64,000 nt of DNA from Chryseobacterium indoltheticum (GCF_003815915.1 NZ_CP033929.1:1860001-1924000); one strand, 5' to 3'; counted from the first letter of the stretch, positions 8,418-19,574 are shown. The notes: a model not told the origin generated them from the sequence alone. Translations and numbers: made by a program.

Positions 8418-10490
8418 TTATTCTTTGATAACTTTTTTAGAAATAACGTCTTTATCAGTTTTTACTTCAATGATGTAGATACCATTAGTGTAAGAAGATA
8501 AACTAACAGCTTCTTGTGCGCTGTTAATTACACCACTTTGTAATTTCTTACCAGATAAATCATATACTGTGAAGCTAGATTTTTTAGGAGCTTTCAAAAT
8601 ATTTACAATATCTTTTGTAAGAGTAGGTGCGATTATTAGATTATTTTTAATAATGGTTTCATCTGTACCTAGTAGCTCTTGAGAATATCCGGTGGCAATA
8701 ATAGAATAATTTTGCGGAGAAATAAGATTGTCATCGTCAACAAGAGTTCCTTTATGTGAAATAACAACTTTATAGGTTCTTCCTGCTATAGGGTTATCTA
8801 AAATAACTTGTTCTACATTATCAACCGTATTATCAGCTTTTATTGCGGGTGAATTAGGATTGTCGGGATCAAGTTTCCATGGGAAATATGTAGTATTAGT
8901 ATTAGTATCAATAACTCTTAAATCCAAGTCGTTTATTAATCTTGAAGATCTATTATTGTATGCGTCAGAAAATGATGAAGGTAGATTAGTAAAAGCCGGA
9001 TCAATCCACGATATTGTAATTTTTAGAGGCGCCGTTCCCGAAGCTACTAAAAGTTTTTCATTTAAGTTACCACTTGTTAAGGTTTCATCTTTAAAAATAA
9101 CTGAATTGTTAGATTTTCCAACTAAAATTTCAGCACCACCTTTAGCGTCAGCGTATCCCCATCCAAATAATGGGTCAGGACCTGTATTTCCTGCCTCTTT
9201 AGCAGAATGTATTAGAAGGGATTTTGCAGATGCTGCATTTAATAATTGACCAGCAAAAAGCTGCTTGCTTATTTGTGTCCACAATCCGATAATTCCAGTA
9301 ATTACTGGGGCTGAATATGACGTTCCACTTCCTGCAGAATTAGAATTACTTCCTGTTGTGCTTGTTGAAGCATGACTAACATTTGTTCCGGTAGTAACTA
9401 TATCTGGTTTGATTCCTCCATCATCTCTTGGACCAGCACTGCTATAATCTGAATGAATTACATCTGATGCTGAATTATACTTAAAATTATTTGTAGTAAT
9501 TATATTTGTTGCTCCTACAACAATAATATTTTTAGCTAAAGAGCCATTTGATATACAATCATAACCATTAGTACAGTTATTTGGAGGGAGTATTGCTCCA
9601 GGAGGAAATGGAACGTAAGTATTACCGCTCACATAATATGCTGTTGATATGCTGCTTCCTGCTGGTCCATCTCCGAAATAATTCCCTGATGATTTAACTA
9701 TAATATTAGAGGGATTGTTGTAAACTATATCATCATAATTGGCATCATTGTCTAAGTAAGTACCTTGTAAATCATATGCTACATTGTTAGAAGTGGAATA
9801 ACTTCCACTCCAAAACCATCCATTAGGTAGCCCGTATGTTGGACCGTAAAGCCATCCACTATTATTACCATATGAGTGATTAGAGATATTTGGATTAGAA
9901 GTAACAATTTTATCAAAAACATCACTAGGAGAAGAATTGCCGGGGAGGGTTGTATCTGCAAACATATATGAATCAATTGTTGAATTCATAGCAATACCTC
10001 TAAGGTTTGATCCTGGAACACTAAAAGAGCGTGCACCGATGAAGCCTGATACTGCAGTTGCATGCGCACTGTATTCTTCTATTGAAGCCTCCTTATTTGT
10101 TATTCTATTAGGAAGATTATCAAAGACAGAATGTGCTGCGTAAACCCTTCCACCATCAAAAACTGTATACTTTATTCCTTCACCATTAACATTGCTTGAT
10201 AATCCTATACTACTGCCTGAATCATTTAGTATATCTGCATTAACATTTCTAACCTGTCTTATATCTTCATTTGAATAAAAATATGGTCTTCCTTCAAATA
10301 CAAATGATATTCTTCTTCTAAGTTGATCTAAGTTATTAGAACTTTTATTCGAGTCATAAAGCGTATTATTGTTTTTGATATAGTTTTCAAATGCTTTTTC
10401 TTTTATAGCTTTTCTTTCAACAGATTTGACTATTTGAGCATTTAGTAAACTAAGTGCGAATGTACTTACTAAAAGTAGATGTTTTTTCAT
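8418..10490 (-). CDS. Secreted S8 (subtilisin-like) serine protease with T9SS type A sorting domain
   Basis: The signal peptide covers about residues 1-18 (ending LLNA). The catalytic triad is D112 (YTVFDGG), H143 (YSAHATAVSG) and S391 (GTSYSAP), with oxyanion N270 in SSGN. After the protease domain a beta-sandwich P-like domain (about 460-610) precedes a C-terminal sorting domain (about 620-690) with SFTVYDLSGKKL and NGIYIIEV strands. Such domains direct export through the T9SS and are then cleaved or anchored at the cell surface. It is a single gene with its own promoter and terminator, probably an extracellular digestive protease; the substrate is unknown. Start and signal peptide agree. 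Confidence 0.93.
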   Translation of the reverse strand: MKKHLLLVSTFALSLLNAQIVKSVERKAIKEKAFENYIKNNNTLYDSNKSSNNLDQLRRRISFVFEGRPYFYSNEDIRQVRNVNADILNDSGSSIGLSSNVNGEGIKYTVFDGGRVYAAHSVFDNLPNRITNKEASIEEYSAHATAVSGFIGARSFSVPGSNLRGIAMNSTIDSYMFADTTLPGNSSPSDVFDKIVTSNPNISNHSYGNNSGWLYGPTYGLPNGWFWSGSYSTSNNVAYDLQGTYLDNDANYDDIVYNNPSNIIVKSSGNYFGDGPAGSSISTAYYVSGNTYVPFPPGAILPPNNCTNGYDCISNGSLAKNIIVVGATNIITTNNFKYNSASDVIHSDYSSAGPRDDGGIKPDIVTTGTNVSHASTSTTGSNSNSAGSGTSYSAPVITGIIGLWTQISKQLFAGQLLNAASAKSLLIHSAKEAGNTGPDPLFGWGYADAKGGAEILVGKSNNSVIFKDETLTSGNLNEKLLVASGTAPLKITISWIDPAFTNLPSSFSDAYNNRSSRLINDLDLRVIDTNTNTTYFPWKLDPDNPNSPAIKADNTVDNVEQVILDNPIAGRTYKVVISHKGTLVDDDNLISPQNYSIIATGYSQELLGTDETIIKNNLIIAPTLTKDIVNILKAPKKSSFTVYDLSGKKLQSGVINSAQEAVSLSSYTNGIYIIEVKTDKDVISKKVIKE

Positions 10491-10526
10491 GATAGATTAT
10501 AAAAATTATTACACGATTATAAATAG

Positions 10527-10534
10527 CAAATATA
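10527..10534 (-). promoter_or_regulatory. -7 box upstream of the subtilase gene
   Basis: TATATTTG on the minus strand lies 37 bases upstream of the ATG. No TTG is present at the right distance for a -33 box, so this is a partial match. Confidence 0.35.
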
Positions 10535-10740
10535 TAAAATAATAATATTTATAAATTAATATTGTTGAATTAATAAGAAAACATTTGTTTTATTATGTTG
10601 CATTGTTTTTAATTTCATTGTTTCGTAGCGAATTTCTGAAAAAGAAATAGAGGTTTTAAAAGTAAGCAGTTATCAAGGATAATAACAAAAATTGAAGTAA
10701 CTTTACATTCTCTTTTTAAATTAAAAGCTAGTAAAAATAC

Positions 10741-13700
10741 ATGTATTTAGTTTTTGACACAGAAACCACAGGTTTACCAAAAAATTTTAACGCTCCATTA
10801 TCAGATTCAGACAACTGGCCAAGAATGGTTCAGATTGCCTGGCAATTGCATGATGATAATGGTAATTTGCTTGAAAATCAGGATTATATAATAAAGCCGG
10901 AAGGGTATGATATACCATTTAATGCCGCAAGAATTCACGGAATTACAACGAAGATTGCCAATGAAGAAGGTCGTGATCTCAAGGAAGTTTTAGAAGAATT
11001 TTCTGAAGTTTTAGAGCGGGTGAGAGTAGTTTCCGGACACAATGTAGAGTTCGATTATAATATTGTAGGCGCTGAATTTTTTAGAAAAAATATTCAGGAT
11101 CATCTTCAGGAAAAACCAAAAGCCGATACCATGATTTTGGGTACGGATTATTGTCAACTTGGAGGCGGTCGTGGAGGTAGATATAAGTCTCCAAAACTGG
11201 AAGAATTATATGAGAAATTATACGGTCATAAATTTGATGAAGCCCATAATGCCGCAGCCGATGTAAATGCAACGGCTCAGGTTTTCTTCGAAATGATGAG
11301 AATCGGGATTATTCCTGCTGAGGTTTTAAAAACTTCGGAAGATCAGTTGGCGTACTTTAAAACGCTGCATCCGAATCCTATAAAACCTTTTGGAATTATT
11401 ATCAGAAGACAGGTTGCAGATTTTAACAATAAGAAAAAGCAGTCTGATGTAGGAAGTATTGATGATATTGACTTAGGAAGATATTTCAATTTTGATAATA
11501 AAAGTGTTTTTTCAACACTGACGGCGACTTCAAGTATTAATGATTTAATAAGGAAAGCTTCCGAAGAAAATTTCCCGGCAGTCGGCATGGTCGATCTTGG
11601 AAATATGATGGGCGCTTTCAAATTTGTTTCTGCTGTGGAATCTGCTAACTCTGACCGTGCAAAAAAGCATAAAGAATTTTTAGCTAAAAAACAGGAAGCC
11701 GAAGAAAACGGAGCCGAATTTAATGAGACCGAGCCAGTTTCTGAACCTTTGATTCCAGTTGTAGGGTGTGAATTTTATATTTCAGACCGATATGAGCAAA
11801 AGCAATTTACAAAAGATGACCCCGACAGAAGAACTCAGGTGGTTTTGCTGGCAAAAGATTTTAACGGATATAAAAATTTGGCGAAACTTTCGAGTATAGG
11901 ATTTTTAAAAGGGTTTTATTTCGGAGTTCCAAGAATTAGCAGAGAATTAATTGCTGAATATAAAGAAGGGTTGATTGCTTTAACTTCAGGCATCAACGGA
12001 GATATTCCTGATGCTATTTTAAATACAGGTGAGCAAAAAGGGGAAGAGCTTTTCAAATGGTGGAAAGATACCTTTGAGGATGATTTTTATGTTCAGATTC
12101 AAAACCATAAATTACCAGAAGAAGAGCATTTGAATGATGTTTTATTACATTTTGCCGATAAGTATCAGGTAAAAATATTAGCTCAGAATCAAACTTATTA
12201 TACCAATAAAGATGATTCTAATATTCAGGATATTGTAAGTTGTATAAAAGATGGTGAAAAGCTGACAACGCCTGTTGGAAAAGGATTTGGGAAAAGAAGA
12301 GGTTTGGCAACAGGAGAATATTATATTAAGAATTCACATGAAATAAAAGAAGCTTTTCTAAATTATCCCGATGCATTCGATGCGTATGAAGAATTTACGG
12401 CAAAATTTAGTCCTTACACTTTAAAAAGAGATGTTCTCTTGCCTAAATTTGATATTCCCGAAGAGTTTATTCATGCTGAAGACGATGTCGATGGGGGAAA
12501 ACGTGGGGAAATGGCTTATTTGACGCATTTAACTTACGAAGGTGCAAAAAAGAGATATGAAGCTACAGGAATTACTCCTGAAATAAAAGAACGTCTTGAT
12601 TTTGAGTTGGAAGTTATTGCCAATACAGGGTATCCCGGTTACTTTTTGATCGTACAGGATTTCTGTAATGAAGCCCGAAAGATGGGAGTTTGGGTCGGTC
12701 CAGGTCGTGGTTCTGCGGCAGGTTCTGCAGTAGCTTATACGATCGGAATTACCAATGTTGACCCCATTAAATATGATCTCCTTTTCGAGAGATTTCTGAA
12801 TCCTGAAAGGGTGTCTATGCCCGATATTGATATCGACTTTGATGATGAAGGACGTGATAAAATCATCAAATGGGTTGTTGAAAAATACGGAAAAAATCAG
12901 GTTGCGCAGATTATTACTTATTCAGTTTTAGGTGGGAAATCTGCCATCAAAGATGCGGGAAGAGTTTTAGATCTCCCAATTCCTGATACCAATAATATTG
13001 CAAAATTAATTCCGCCAAGTCCCGGGATGAATATTGCCAAAGCTTTGTCTAAATACGATAAGTTAAAGCCTGAAGAGCAGCAGCTTGTCGATGAGATGAA
13101 GTATGTTCTTAATACTCCAGGTGATGCGCGTCATGATGTTTTGGCTAGTGCAAAGAAGATGGAAGGTTGCATCAGGAATACCGGAATTCATGCTTGTGGG
13201 GTGATTATTACGCCGGAAGATGTAAGTAATCTGGTTCCGGTGACGATTGCTGCGAAAGATGCCGATATTTTAGTTTCTCAGTTTGATAACTCGGTGGCTG
13301 AAAGTGCCGGACTTTTGAAGATGGACTTTTTGGGTCTTCGAACATTGACGATCATTAAAGATGCTTTAAAAATTGTTAAAGCAAGACATAATGTAGATAT
13401 CGATCCGGATTTAATTCCTTTGGATGATGCTAAGACCTATCAGTTATTTAAGGAAGGAAGAACGGTTGGGATTTTCCAATATGAAAGTCCGGGGATGCAA
13501 AAATATATGCGTGAGCTGAAACCTACAGTTTTTGCCGATTTGATTGCCATGAATGCCCTTTACAGACCGGGTCCGATTAAGTATATTCCAAACTTTATCA
13601 ACAGAAAGCATGGTATTGAAGAAATTGTCTATGATTTACCCGAAACTGAAGAATACTTAAAGGAGACCTACGGGATTACCGTTTATCAGGAGCAGGTAAT

Positions 13701-15408
13701 GCTTTTGTCTCAAAAACTGGCCAATTTTACGAAAGGTGAAGCCGATACTTTGAGAAAAGCGATGGGTAAAAAACAGATCGAGGTTCTTAATAAAATGTAT
13801 CCTAAATTCATTGAAGGTGGAAGAAAAAACAATCTCAATGAAGAAAGATTAGAAAAAATATGGAATGACTGGAAAGCCTTTGCTGAATATGCTTTCAACA
13901 AGTCTCACTCTACCTGCTATGCTTTAATTGCTTATCAGACAGCCTATTTAAAGGCAAATTATCCTGCAGAATATATGGCAAGTGTGATGAGTAACAACAT
14001 TAACAACACAGAATCGATTACCATGTTTATGGAAGATTGTAAAAGTATGGGTGTTGATGTTTTGGGACCTGATGTGAATGAATCTCAATATAAGTTTTCA
14101 GTAAACGAAAAAGGTCAGATTCGTTTTGGTTTGGGGGCGATCAAAGGAATTGGCGAAGGACCAAGTGAAGGAATTACCAGAGAAAGAGCAAACGGAAGAT
14201 TTAAAAATATTTATGATTTCTTCGAAAGAATTTTGCCTTCTCAGATGAACAAAAGAGTGGCTGAAAGTTTAGTTGTAGCTGGTGCTTTCGACGAATTAGA
14301 CTCTTTCCACCGAGGCCAATATTTTGATATTGACATGGCAGGAAGAACCAATCTGGAAAGACTGATAAGATACGGACAAAGCTTTCAGGAAAGTAAAAAC
14401 GAGATGGAACATTCTCTTTTTGCAGATTTTGCTGAGGAGGTACAAATTGAACAGCCAAAATTGGCACCTTGCCCGGAATGGCCAAATATGCATAAATTAA
14501 ATAAAGAAAAAGAAACGATCGGTTTCTATCTTTCTGCGCATCCGCTGGATGAGTTTAAATTTCAGTATCAATTTATGCAGGGAAGTCTATCTAAAAAATC
14601 TGTTCTGGAAAAAGATCAGGAAGCAAAAGTCGTAATAGATGAAGTACCGATTCTTGAAAAAGATTCTGTGGATGAGGTCGCTGATTTAATTGAAATTGTA
14701 TCAGACGAATTAGCAACAGGTGAAGAAGAAATTATTGAAGAAGTAACAAAAAAAGCTGAACCAAAGGGCGTTTTTGGATTTTTGAACCTTGATGAGGTAG
14801 ATGCTTATAAAGAACAGGCTTTTGCAAATAAGCAGGAAGAATTGTTTGAAGAAAAGAAAAAAGACTGGAAAACTTTACAAAAAGAAAGAGAAAACGGTGG
14901 TGGTGGTAAAGAATACACCGTTGCTGGATTAATTACGGAATATGTTGTAAAAGATGGTTTCAGAAGCGGTGAAAAAGTAGCATTTGTAACGTTGGAAGAC
15001 TATTCCGGGTCATATTCTTTCAGATTGGGAGACCGTGATTACATGAAGCTTAAGGAAAAACTTGAAGTGCAGCGTTTTGTGATTTTAAAAATAAAATTTG
15101 CTCAGGTAAAAGACGGTAGAGTGTTCGTTAATGTAAATGAAGTGATTGAATTACAGGAAGCCTTTGAGAAATTTGCCAAAAGTATTTCGCTTGTGATGGA
15201 TGTGATGGATTTCAGACCGGAAGATCTAAGTTTCTTTAGAAATGTTCTGAGTGAAAATCAGGGCAGTCAAAAGTTTAAATTTTACATTAAAAATATCGAG
15301 GATGATTCTCATATTGAAGTTCAATCGATGAAGCATACAGTGAATCTGAACGGAGAATTAATTAAAAATATTCAGCTTCTTAATAAATATGATTTTTATC
15401 TGAACTGA
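10741..15408 (+). CDS. dnaE: DNA polymerase III alpha subunit with fused N-terminal proofreading exonuclease
   Basis: Replicative polymerase of 1555 residues. Residues 1-190 form a DnaQ-like DEDDh exonuclease (D6 and E8 in DTET, D105 in EFDYN, H169 and D174 in HNAAADV). A PHP domain follows (about 245-550) but its metal ligands look lost: the usual HxH motif reads FDNK and the TDHGN motif reads VDLGN (284-288). The C-family active site is PDIDIDF near residues 693-699. Helix-hairpin-helix and OB-fold regions come after; an acidic, Glu-rich insert of about 100 residues (1290-1390) ends in a GGGG linker just before the OB fold. Ordinary DnaE is about 1160 residues; the excess is the exonuclease and the insert. 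A strong terminator follows. Confidence 0.97.
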   Translation: MYLVFDTETTGLPKNFNAPLSDSDNWPRMVQIAWQLHDDNGNLLENQDYIIKPEGYDIPFNAARIHGITTKIANEEGRDLKEVLEEFSEVLERVRVVSGHNVEFDYNIVGAEFFRKNIQDHLQEKPKADTMILGTDYCQLGGGRGGRYKSPKLEELYEKLYGHKFDEAHNAAADVNATAQVFFEMMRIGIIPAEVLKTSEDQLAYFKTLHPNPIKPFGIIIRRQVADFNNKKKQSDVGSIDDIDLGRYFNFDNKSVFSTLTATSSINDLIRKASEENFPAVGMVDLGNMMGAFKFVSAVESANSDRAKKHKEFLAKKQEAEENGAEFNETEPVSEPLIPVVGCEFYISDRYEQKQFTKDDPDRRTQVVLLAKDFNGYKNLAKLSSIGFLKGFYFGVPRISRELIAEYKEGLIALTSGINGDIPDAILNTGEQKGEELFKWWKDTFEDDFYVQIQNHKLPEEEHLNDVLLHFADKYQVKILAQNQTYYTNKDDSNIQDIVSCIKDGEKLTTPVGKGFGKRRGLATGEYYIKNSHEIKEAFLNYPDAFDAYEEFTAKFSPYTLKRDVLLPKFDIPEEFIHAEDDVDGGKRGEMAYLTHLTYEGAKKRYEATGITPEIKERLDFELEVIANTGYPGYFLIVQDFCNEARKMGVWVGPGRGSAAGSAVAYTIGITNVDPIKYDLLFERFLNPERVSMPDIDIDFDDEGRDKIIKWVVEKYGKNQVAQIITYSVLGGKSAIKDAGRVLDLPIPDTNNIAKLIPPSPGMNIAKALSKYDKLKPEEQQLVDEMKYVLNTPGDARHDVLASAKKMEGCIRNTGIHACGVIITPEDVSNLVPVTIAAKDADILVSQFDNSVAESAGLLKMDFLGLRTLTIIKDALKIVKARHNVDIDPDLIPLDDAKTYQLFKEGRTVGIFQYESPGMQKYMRELKPTVFADLIAMNALYRPGPIKYIPNFINRKHGIEEIVYDLPETEEYLKETYGITVYQEQVMLLSQKLANFTKGEADTLRKAMGKKQIEVLNKMYPKFIEGGRKNNLNEERLEKIWNDWKAFAEYAFNKSHSTCYALIAYQTAYLKANYPAEYMASVMSNNINNTESITMFMEDCKSMGVDVLGPDVNESQYKFSVNEKGQIRFGLGAIKGIGEGPSEGITRERANGRFKNIYDFFERILPSQMNKRVAESLVVAGAFDELDSFHRGQYFDIDMAGRTNLERLIRYGQSFQESKNEMEHSLFADFAEEVQIEQPKLAPCPEWPNMHKLNKEKETIGFYLSAHPLDEFKFQYQFMQGSLSKKSVLEKDQEAKVVIDEVPILEKDSVDEVADLIEIVSDELATGEEEIIEEVTKKAEPKGVFGFLNLDEVDAYKEQAFANKQEELFEEKKKDWKTLQKERENGGGGKEYTVAGLITEYVVKDGFRSGEKVAFVTLEDYSGSYSFRLGDRDYMKLKEKLEVQRFVILKIKFAQVKDGRVFVNVNEVIELQEAFEKFAKSISLVMDVMDFRPEDLSFFRNVLSENQGSQKFKFYIKNIEDDSHIEVQSMKHTVNLNGELIKNIQLLNKYDFYLN

Positions 15409-15431
15409 TATTATTGTAAATAACAAGAATA

Positions 15432-15470
15432 AAAGAATCGCAATCTCCTTTAGATTGCGATTCTTTTTTT
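15432..15470 (+). terminator. dnaE terminator
   Basis: The 15 bp stem AAAGAATCGCAATCT pairs with AGATTGCGATTCTTT around a 5-base loop and runs into a T tract, 24 bases after the dnaE stop. Confidence 0.9.
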
Positions 15471-15659
15471 ATACGCAGTGATTTTTAAAATTCGATATAA
15501 ATTAGTTAAATAGGTAGGGTTTCGGACAGGTGTAATCTGTTGATATATAGTATTTTAATTTTTTGTGACATGATTTTAATTAAATGCTTGTTTAATGATA
15601 TTTCATTTTTTTTAGCTTATTGTTAATAAATATTTAAAAATAAATTGAATATAGTTGTA

Positions 15660-15687
15660 TTTGTAATATTAATATTTGTTAATTTTA
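15660..15687 (+). promoter_or_regulatory. Candidate promoter of the fibronectin III protein gene
   Basis: TTTG (15660-15663), 16 bases, then TAATTTTA (15680-15687), one mismatch from TAnnTTTG. The ATG follows 24 bases later. Confidence 0.35.
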
Positions 15688-15711
15688 GCCCTTAACTTAA
15701 TTTAACTGAAT

Positions 15712-18700
15712 ATGAGAAAACTTTCTTTTTTAAAAGAAAAGTTGAAATTGCACAGTAAGTATTATATGATGCTTATGGCTTTTTTAACAACCACGACGAG
15801 CTTAAATGCTCAAGCGGTATCTACTTACGCTTTCGGGCAATCCACCGGAACGTATACCCCAATTACCGGAGGTACTAACATGGAACTGTTGTCTACTGCT
15901 GTTTCTGGATTTGATTCCCAATTATTTCACAATGGAACTGGTGGTCTTAGCGGAACAATTTCTTCGGGAACTTATAATGCTTTTCCTATTGGTTTTAGCT
16001 TTAGTTACAGAGGTGTAGCTTATGATGGTTTTTATATTGGAACAGATGGTTACATAAAACTAGGTTCAACTACTGGTACGTTAGCAGCTGCTGCTTATGG
16101 AACTCCAATTTCAACTACAACTACAAGTACGGATGATCTCATTTCTGCTTTTGGAATTGATCTAGTCGGCGGTTTAAGAGCTACAAGTGCTACTCGTACA
16201 TCTGGTTCTCCTACTATTACCTTAACGGGGACTAGTACCGGAATGGCAGGTAATATAGTAGTAGGAATGCGTATACTAGGTACAGGTATTCCTGCAGGAA
16301 CAACTGTAACAGCAGTTTCTGGTACTGCTATTACCATGTCCGCTAATGCAACCTCTAGTTCCACTTCTGCGAGTGTTTTTTTTGCAGAGTCAGATAATAT
16401 TTCTTATGTTACAACTGGGACTGTAGGTTCGAGAGTGCTTACAGTACAATGGAAAAATTCTGCAAGATATGGTGGAAGTGGGGATTTATTAAATTTTCAA
16501 ATTAAATTATATGAAGGAACAAATGTAATTCAGACTATTTATAATAATACTGCATCGACTCAAGTAACTACTTCTGGCGCAGTAGAGGTTGGTTTAAAAG
16601 GATTAATTACATCTTCAGATTATAATAACCGTACCGGAACGGCAACAACCGGATGGTCAGCGACTACAGCTGGAACATCTAGTGCTTCTACTATTCCATT
16701 TAGAGGAGCTGCAGCTACTGGTGGTGCCGTAGTACCAAGTAGTGGTTTGATTTTTACATGGACGCCTCCAACATGTATCGCTCCTACAGCTTTGGCAATT
16801 ATAGGATCATCTATTACAACGTCCGGAGCTACTGCTTCGTGGACTGCGCCTTTATCGGCTCCGGCTAATGGTTATGAAGTGTATTATAGTACTTCAAATG
16901 TAGCTCCTACTTCTTCTACAGTTTTAGATGCAACAAATTCTGTAACTTCTACCACGACATCTTCCCCAATAAGTGGACTGTCATCAGGCACCACATATTA
17001 TGTGTGGGTGAGATCGGTTTGTGTAGGAACGGATAGAAGTGTTTGGACCGCTGTTTCCTCTTTTACAACATATTGTGTAAGTACTAATGTTCCTTATACA
17101 TTAGACTTTACCAATGTTACAGCGCCGGTTTTACCGACTTGTACTACTGCTGTAAATTACGGAAGTGGAAATACTTGGATTACTTATAGTCCAGGAGGAA
17201 CAAGCGGATTTACTGGAAACGTATTGAACTATACTTATAACAGTTCAAATGCAGCAAATACTTGGTTTTTTACTCAAGGTATTAATCTTACCGCAGGTGT
17301 AAGCTATAGAATTAAATATAAATATGGTAATGCAAGTGCCGCATCGTTTCCTGAAAAATTAAAAGTAGCATATGGTACTTCGGCAACGAATACAGCTATG
17401 ACAACTACACTTGCTGATTATCCAAATGTGGTTAACTCTACAGCTGCAAATGGATTTATTGATTTTATACCAGCAACAACGGGAATATATTATTTTGGAT
17501 TTCAGGCTTATTCTGCAGCTAATATGAATAGGCTGTATGTGGATGATATTAATATAGATGTATCTCCTTCATGTAGTGAGCCTACAGCATTGACAGTTAC
17601 TACGGCTTCAATTACAGCGTCAGGAGCTACAGCTTCGTGGACGGCTCCTGTTACTGCGCCGTCTAATGGATATGAAGTATATTATAGCACATCAAATGTT
17701 GCACCTACATCTGCTACGATTTTAACTGCAACAAATTCTGTAACTTCTGCTACAGCTTCTGCTCCAATAACAGGCTTAACCTCTGCTACAATGTACTATG
17801 TTTGGGTGAGATCGGCTTGTACGGGGTCTGATAGAAGTGTATGGACATCATCTGTATCTTTTACCACTTTGCCTTCATGCTTTGTACCAACTGCAGTAAC
17901 GGTTGCTACTGCTTCTATCACAGCATCAGGAGCTACTGTATCTTGGACTGCTCCTTCGACTGTTCCTTCTAGCGGATATGAAGTGTATTACAGTACTTCA
18001 AATGTAGCGCCTACTTCTTCTACAGTTTTAAATGCAACAAATTCTGTAACTTCTGCTACGGCTTCTGCTCCAATAACGGGCTTAACATCTGCTACAATGT
18101 ACTATGTTTGGGTGAGATCGGCTTGTACGGGATCTGATAGAAGTGTATGGACGTCATCTGCATCCTTTACCACTTTGGTTTCATGTTTTGCGCCAACAGC
18201 AGTGACCGTTGCTACTGCTTCTATCACATCATCAGGAGCTACTGTATCTTGGACTGCTCCTACGACTATTCCATCTAACGGATATGAAGTGTATTACAGT
18301 ACTTCAAGTACTGCACCTACTTCGTCTACAGTTTTAAACGCAACAAATTCTGTAACTTCTGCTACAGCTTCTGCTCCAATTGCAGGTTTAACATCTTCTA
18401 CAGGGTATTTTGTTTGGGTAAGATCTGTATGTATCGGTACTGATAGAAGTGTTTGGACTGCGATTACATCATTTAGTACATTATGTCAGCCACCTGCGTT
18501 ACTTTCAACTACAGGAGCAACTATTTGTCCTGGAAATACAGCAACTATTTCTGCTACAGCAGCTACGGGAGCTACAATCAAATGGTATGATGCAGCTACT
18601 AATGGTACTGTTTTATCAACAGGAGGTTCATTTACAACACCAGCCTTAACAACTAATACTAACTATTGGGTAACCGCATCTACAGGGAGTACTGAAGCTG

Positions 18701-19440
18701 TGGGAGCAGCAAATCCAGGAGTATTGACAAATGGAGGAACAACTTCTGCAAGCACAAGTTTTTATATGGAAGCCACAGTGACTAATACACCGGTTACTGT
18801 ACAAAGTGTTGATGTGTTTCCTGGTGCAGTAGGTAGTCAGAGCTCTATTAGAGTATATTTAGGTACGGCTACAACCGCAGTTTATACGATACCGTTCACT
18901 TCGAATGTTGCAAGTGGAGGGGTGACACCACAGACTGTACCTCTTAATATTGTATTAAGCCCAGGTGTATACAGGTTTAAAATTGAAGGTGCTGGCAGTT
19001 ATTACAGAAACTATAGTGCTTCTGGTTCGGTAGGACAGGCTTTCCCTTACGGACAAGGTGATTTTAAATTAACCGGAGGAAGTAATGTAACGACTGGATA
19101 TTATTTATTCTACAATTTTATTGTTGGAACTAATTGTGAATCTGCAAGACAAGTAGTAGCTGTTACAGCAGATCCTGCTGCATGTCTTGGAACATCTGAA
19201 GTGGGAGCTATTAAAAACAATATCAAAGCATATCCAAACCCATTTGCTGATGTCTTGAATATTTCAGACGTAAGCAATGTGAAATCTATCTCGGTAGTAG
19301 ATATCTCAGGTAAATTGGTAAAGACCTTTGATAAGCCGGAATCTACTCTTCATTTAAGAGAATTAAATTCAGGAATGTATTTAGTTATTCTGAATATGAA
19401 AGATGGTTCTAAGCAAACGATCAAAGCAATCAAAAAATAA
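15712..19440 (+). CDS. Large secreted surface protein with four fibronectin III repeats and T9SS type A sorting domain
   Basis: 1242 residues. A signal peptide ends near residue 34 (SLNAQA). The N-terminal beta-rich region (35-350) contains an inserted Gly/Thr/Ser-rich segment at about 160-222 with a [13 protein letters not shown] motif. Fibronectin III modules lie at about 355-455, 621-722, 723-824 and 825-924, each about 100-102 residues with YEVYYSTS and YVWVRS strands. A choice-of-anchor-like domain (455-620) separates the first from the other three. An Ig-like module starting CQPPALLS (925 on) and a cell-surface beta domain follow. The C-terminal sorting domain (about 1160-1242) begins [12 protein letters not shown]. 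It is likely an adhesin or carbohydrate-binding surface protein; no catalytic domain was seen. Modules 2-4 are also highly similar in DNA. Confidence 0.9.
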   Translation: MRKLSFLKEKLKLHSKYYMMLMAFLTTTTSLNAQAVSTYAFGQSTGTYTPITGGTNMELLSTAVSGFDSQLFHNGTGGLSGTISSGTYNAFPIGFSFSYRGVAYDGFYIGTDGYIKLGSTTGTLAAAAYGTPISTTTTSTDDLISAFGIDLVGGLRATSATRTSGSPTITLTGTSTGMAGNIVVGMRILGTGIPAGTTVTAVSGTAITMSANATSSSTSASVFFAESDNISYVTTGTVGSRVLTVQWKNSARYGGSGDLLNFQIKLYEGTNVIQTIYNNTASTQVTTSGAVEVGLKGLITSSDYNNRTGTATTGWSATTAGTSSASTIPFRGAAATGGAVVPSSGLIFTWTPPTCIAPTALAIIGSSITTSGATASWTAPLSAPANGYEVYYSTSNVAPTSSTVLDATNSVTSTTTSSPISGLSSGTTYYVWVRSVCVGTDRSVWTAVSSFTTYCVSTNVPYTLDFTNVTAPVLPTCTTAVNYGSGNTWITYSPGGTSGFTGNVLNYTYNSSNAANTWFFTQGINLTAGVSYRIKYKYGNASAASFPEKLKVAYGTSATNTAMTTTLADYPNVVNSTAANGFIDFIPATTGIYYFGFQAYSAANMNRLYVDDINIDVSPSCSEPTALTVTTASITASGATASWTAPVTAPSNGYEVYYSTSNVAPTSATILTATNSVTSATASAPITGLTSATMYYVWVRSACTGSDRSVWTSSVSFTTLPSCFVPTAVTVATASITASGATVSWTAPSTVPSSGYEVYYSTSNVAPTSSTVLNATNSVTSATASAPITGLTSATMYYVWVRSACTGSDRSVWTSSASFTTLVSCFAPTAVTVATASITSSGATVSWTAPTTIPSNGYEVYYSTSSTAPTSSTVLNATNSVTSATASAPIAGLTSSTGYFVWVRSVCIGTDRSVWTAITSFSTLCQPPALLSTTGATICPGNTATISATAATGATIKWYDAATNGTVLSTGGSFTTPALTTNTNYWVTASTGSTEAVGAANPGVLTNGGTTSASTSFYMEATVTNTPVTVQSVDVFPGAVGSQSSIRVYLGTATTAVYTIPFTSNVASGGVTPQTVPLNIVLSPGVYRFKIEGAGSYYRNYSASGSVGQAFPYGQGDFKLTGGSNVTTGYYLFYNFIVGTNCESARQVVAVTADPAACLGTSEVGAIKNNIKAYPNPFADVLNISDVSNVKSISVVDISGKLVKTFDKPESTLHLRELNSGMYLVILNMKDGSKQTIKAIKK
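17572..18483 (+). repeat. Three tandem ~306 bp coding repeats (fibronectin III modules 2-4)
   Basis: Units start at the conserved Cys codon at 17572, 17878 and 18184 (306, 306 and 300 bases). Long stretches are near-identical in DNA as well as protein, which points to recent unequal recombination. Confidence 0.85.
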
Positions 19441-19461
19441 TTTATTTCAAATTTCTTTATA

Positions 19462-19490
19462 AGAGGCTGGTCAATTGATCAGCCTCTCTT
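19462..19490 (+). terminator. Terminator of the fibronectin III protein gene
   Basis: The stem AGAGGCTG/CAGCCTCT extends inward through TCAA/TTGA and is followed by CTTTTT, 21 bases after the stop. Confidence 0.75.
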
Positions 19491-19523
19491 TTTAGTTACA
19501 AGTCATGCTTAATACTAATAAAA

Positions 19524-19549
19524 AAGACTTCCCGTTGTCGGAAAGCCTG
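19524..19549 (-). terminator. Terminator of the secreted two-gene unit
   Basis: The stem AGGCTTTCCG/CGGGAAGTCT around a 4-base loop, read on the minus strand, is followed by TTTTTT. An almost identical hairpin with the same flanks terminates the gene at 22812-22973. Confidence 0.7.
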
Positions 19550-19574
19550 ATTTTATTTGGTAAATATATGTTGA

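Larger units (their letters stand above)
15409..15711. other. Intergenic spacer: dnaE terminator and promoter region of the fibronectin protein
   Basis: 303 bases, very AT-rich after the first 60. It contains the dnaE terminator and a candidate promoter for the next gene; nothing else was recognised. Confidence 0.6.
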
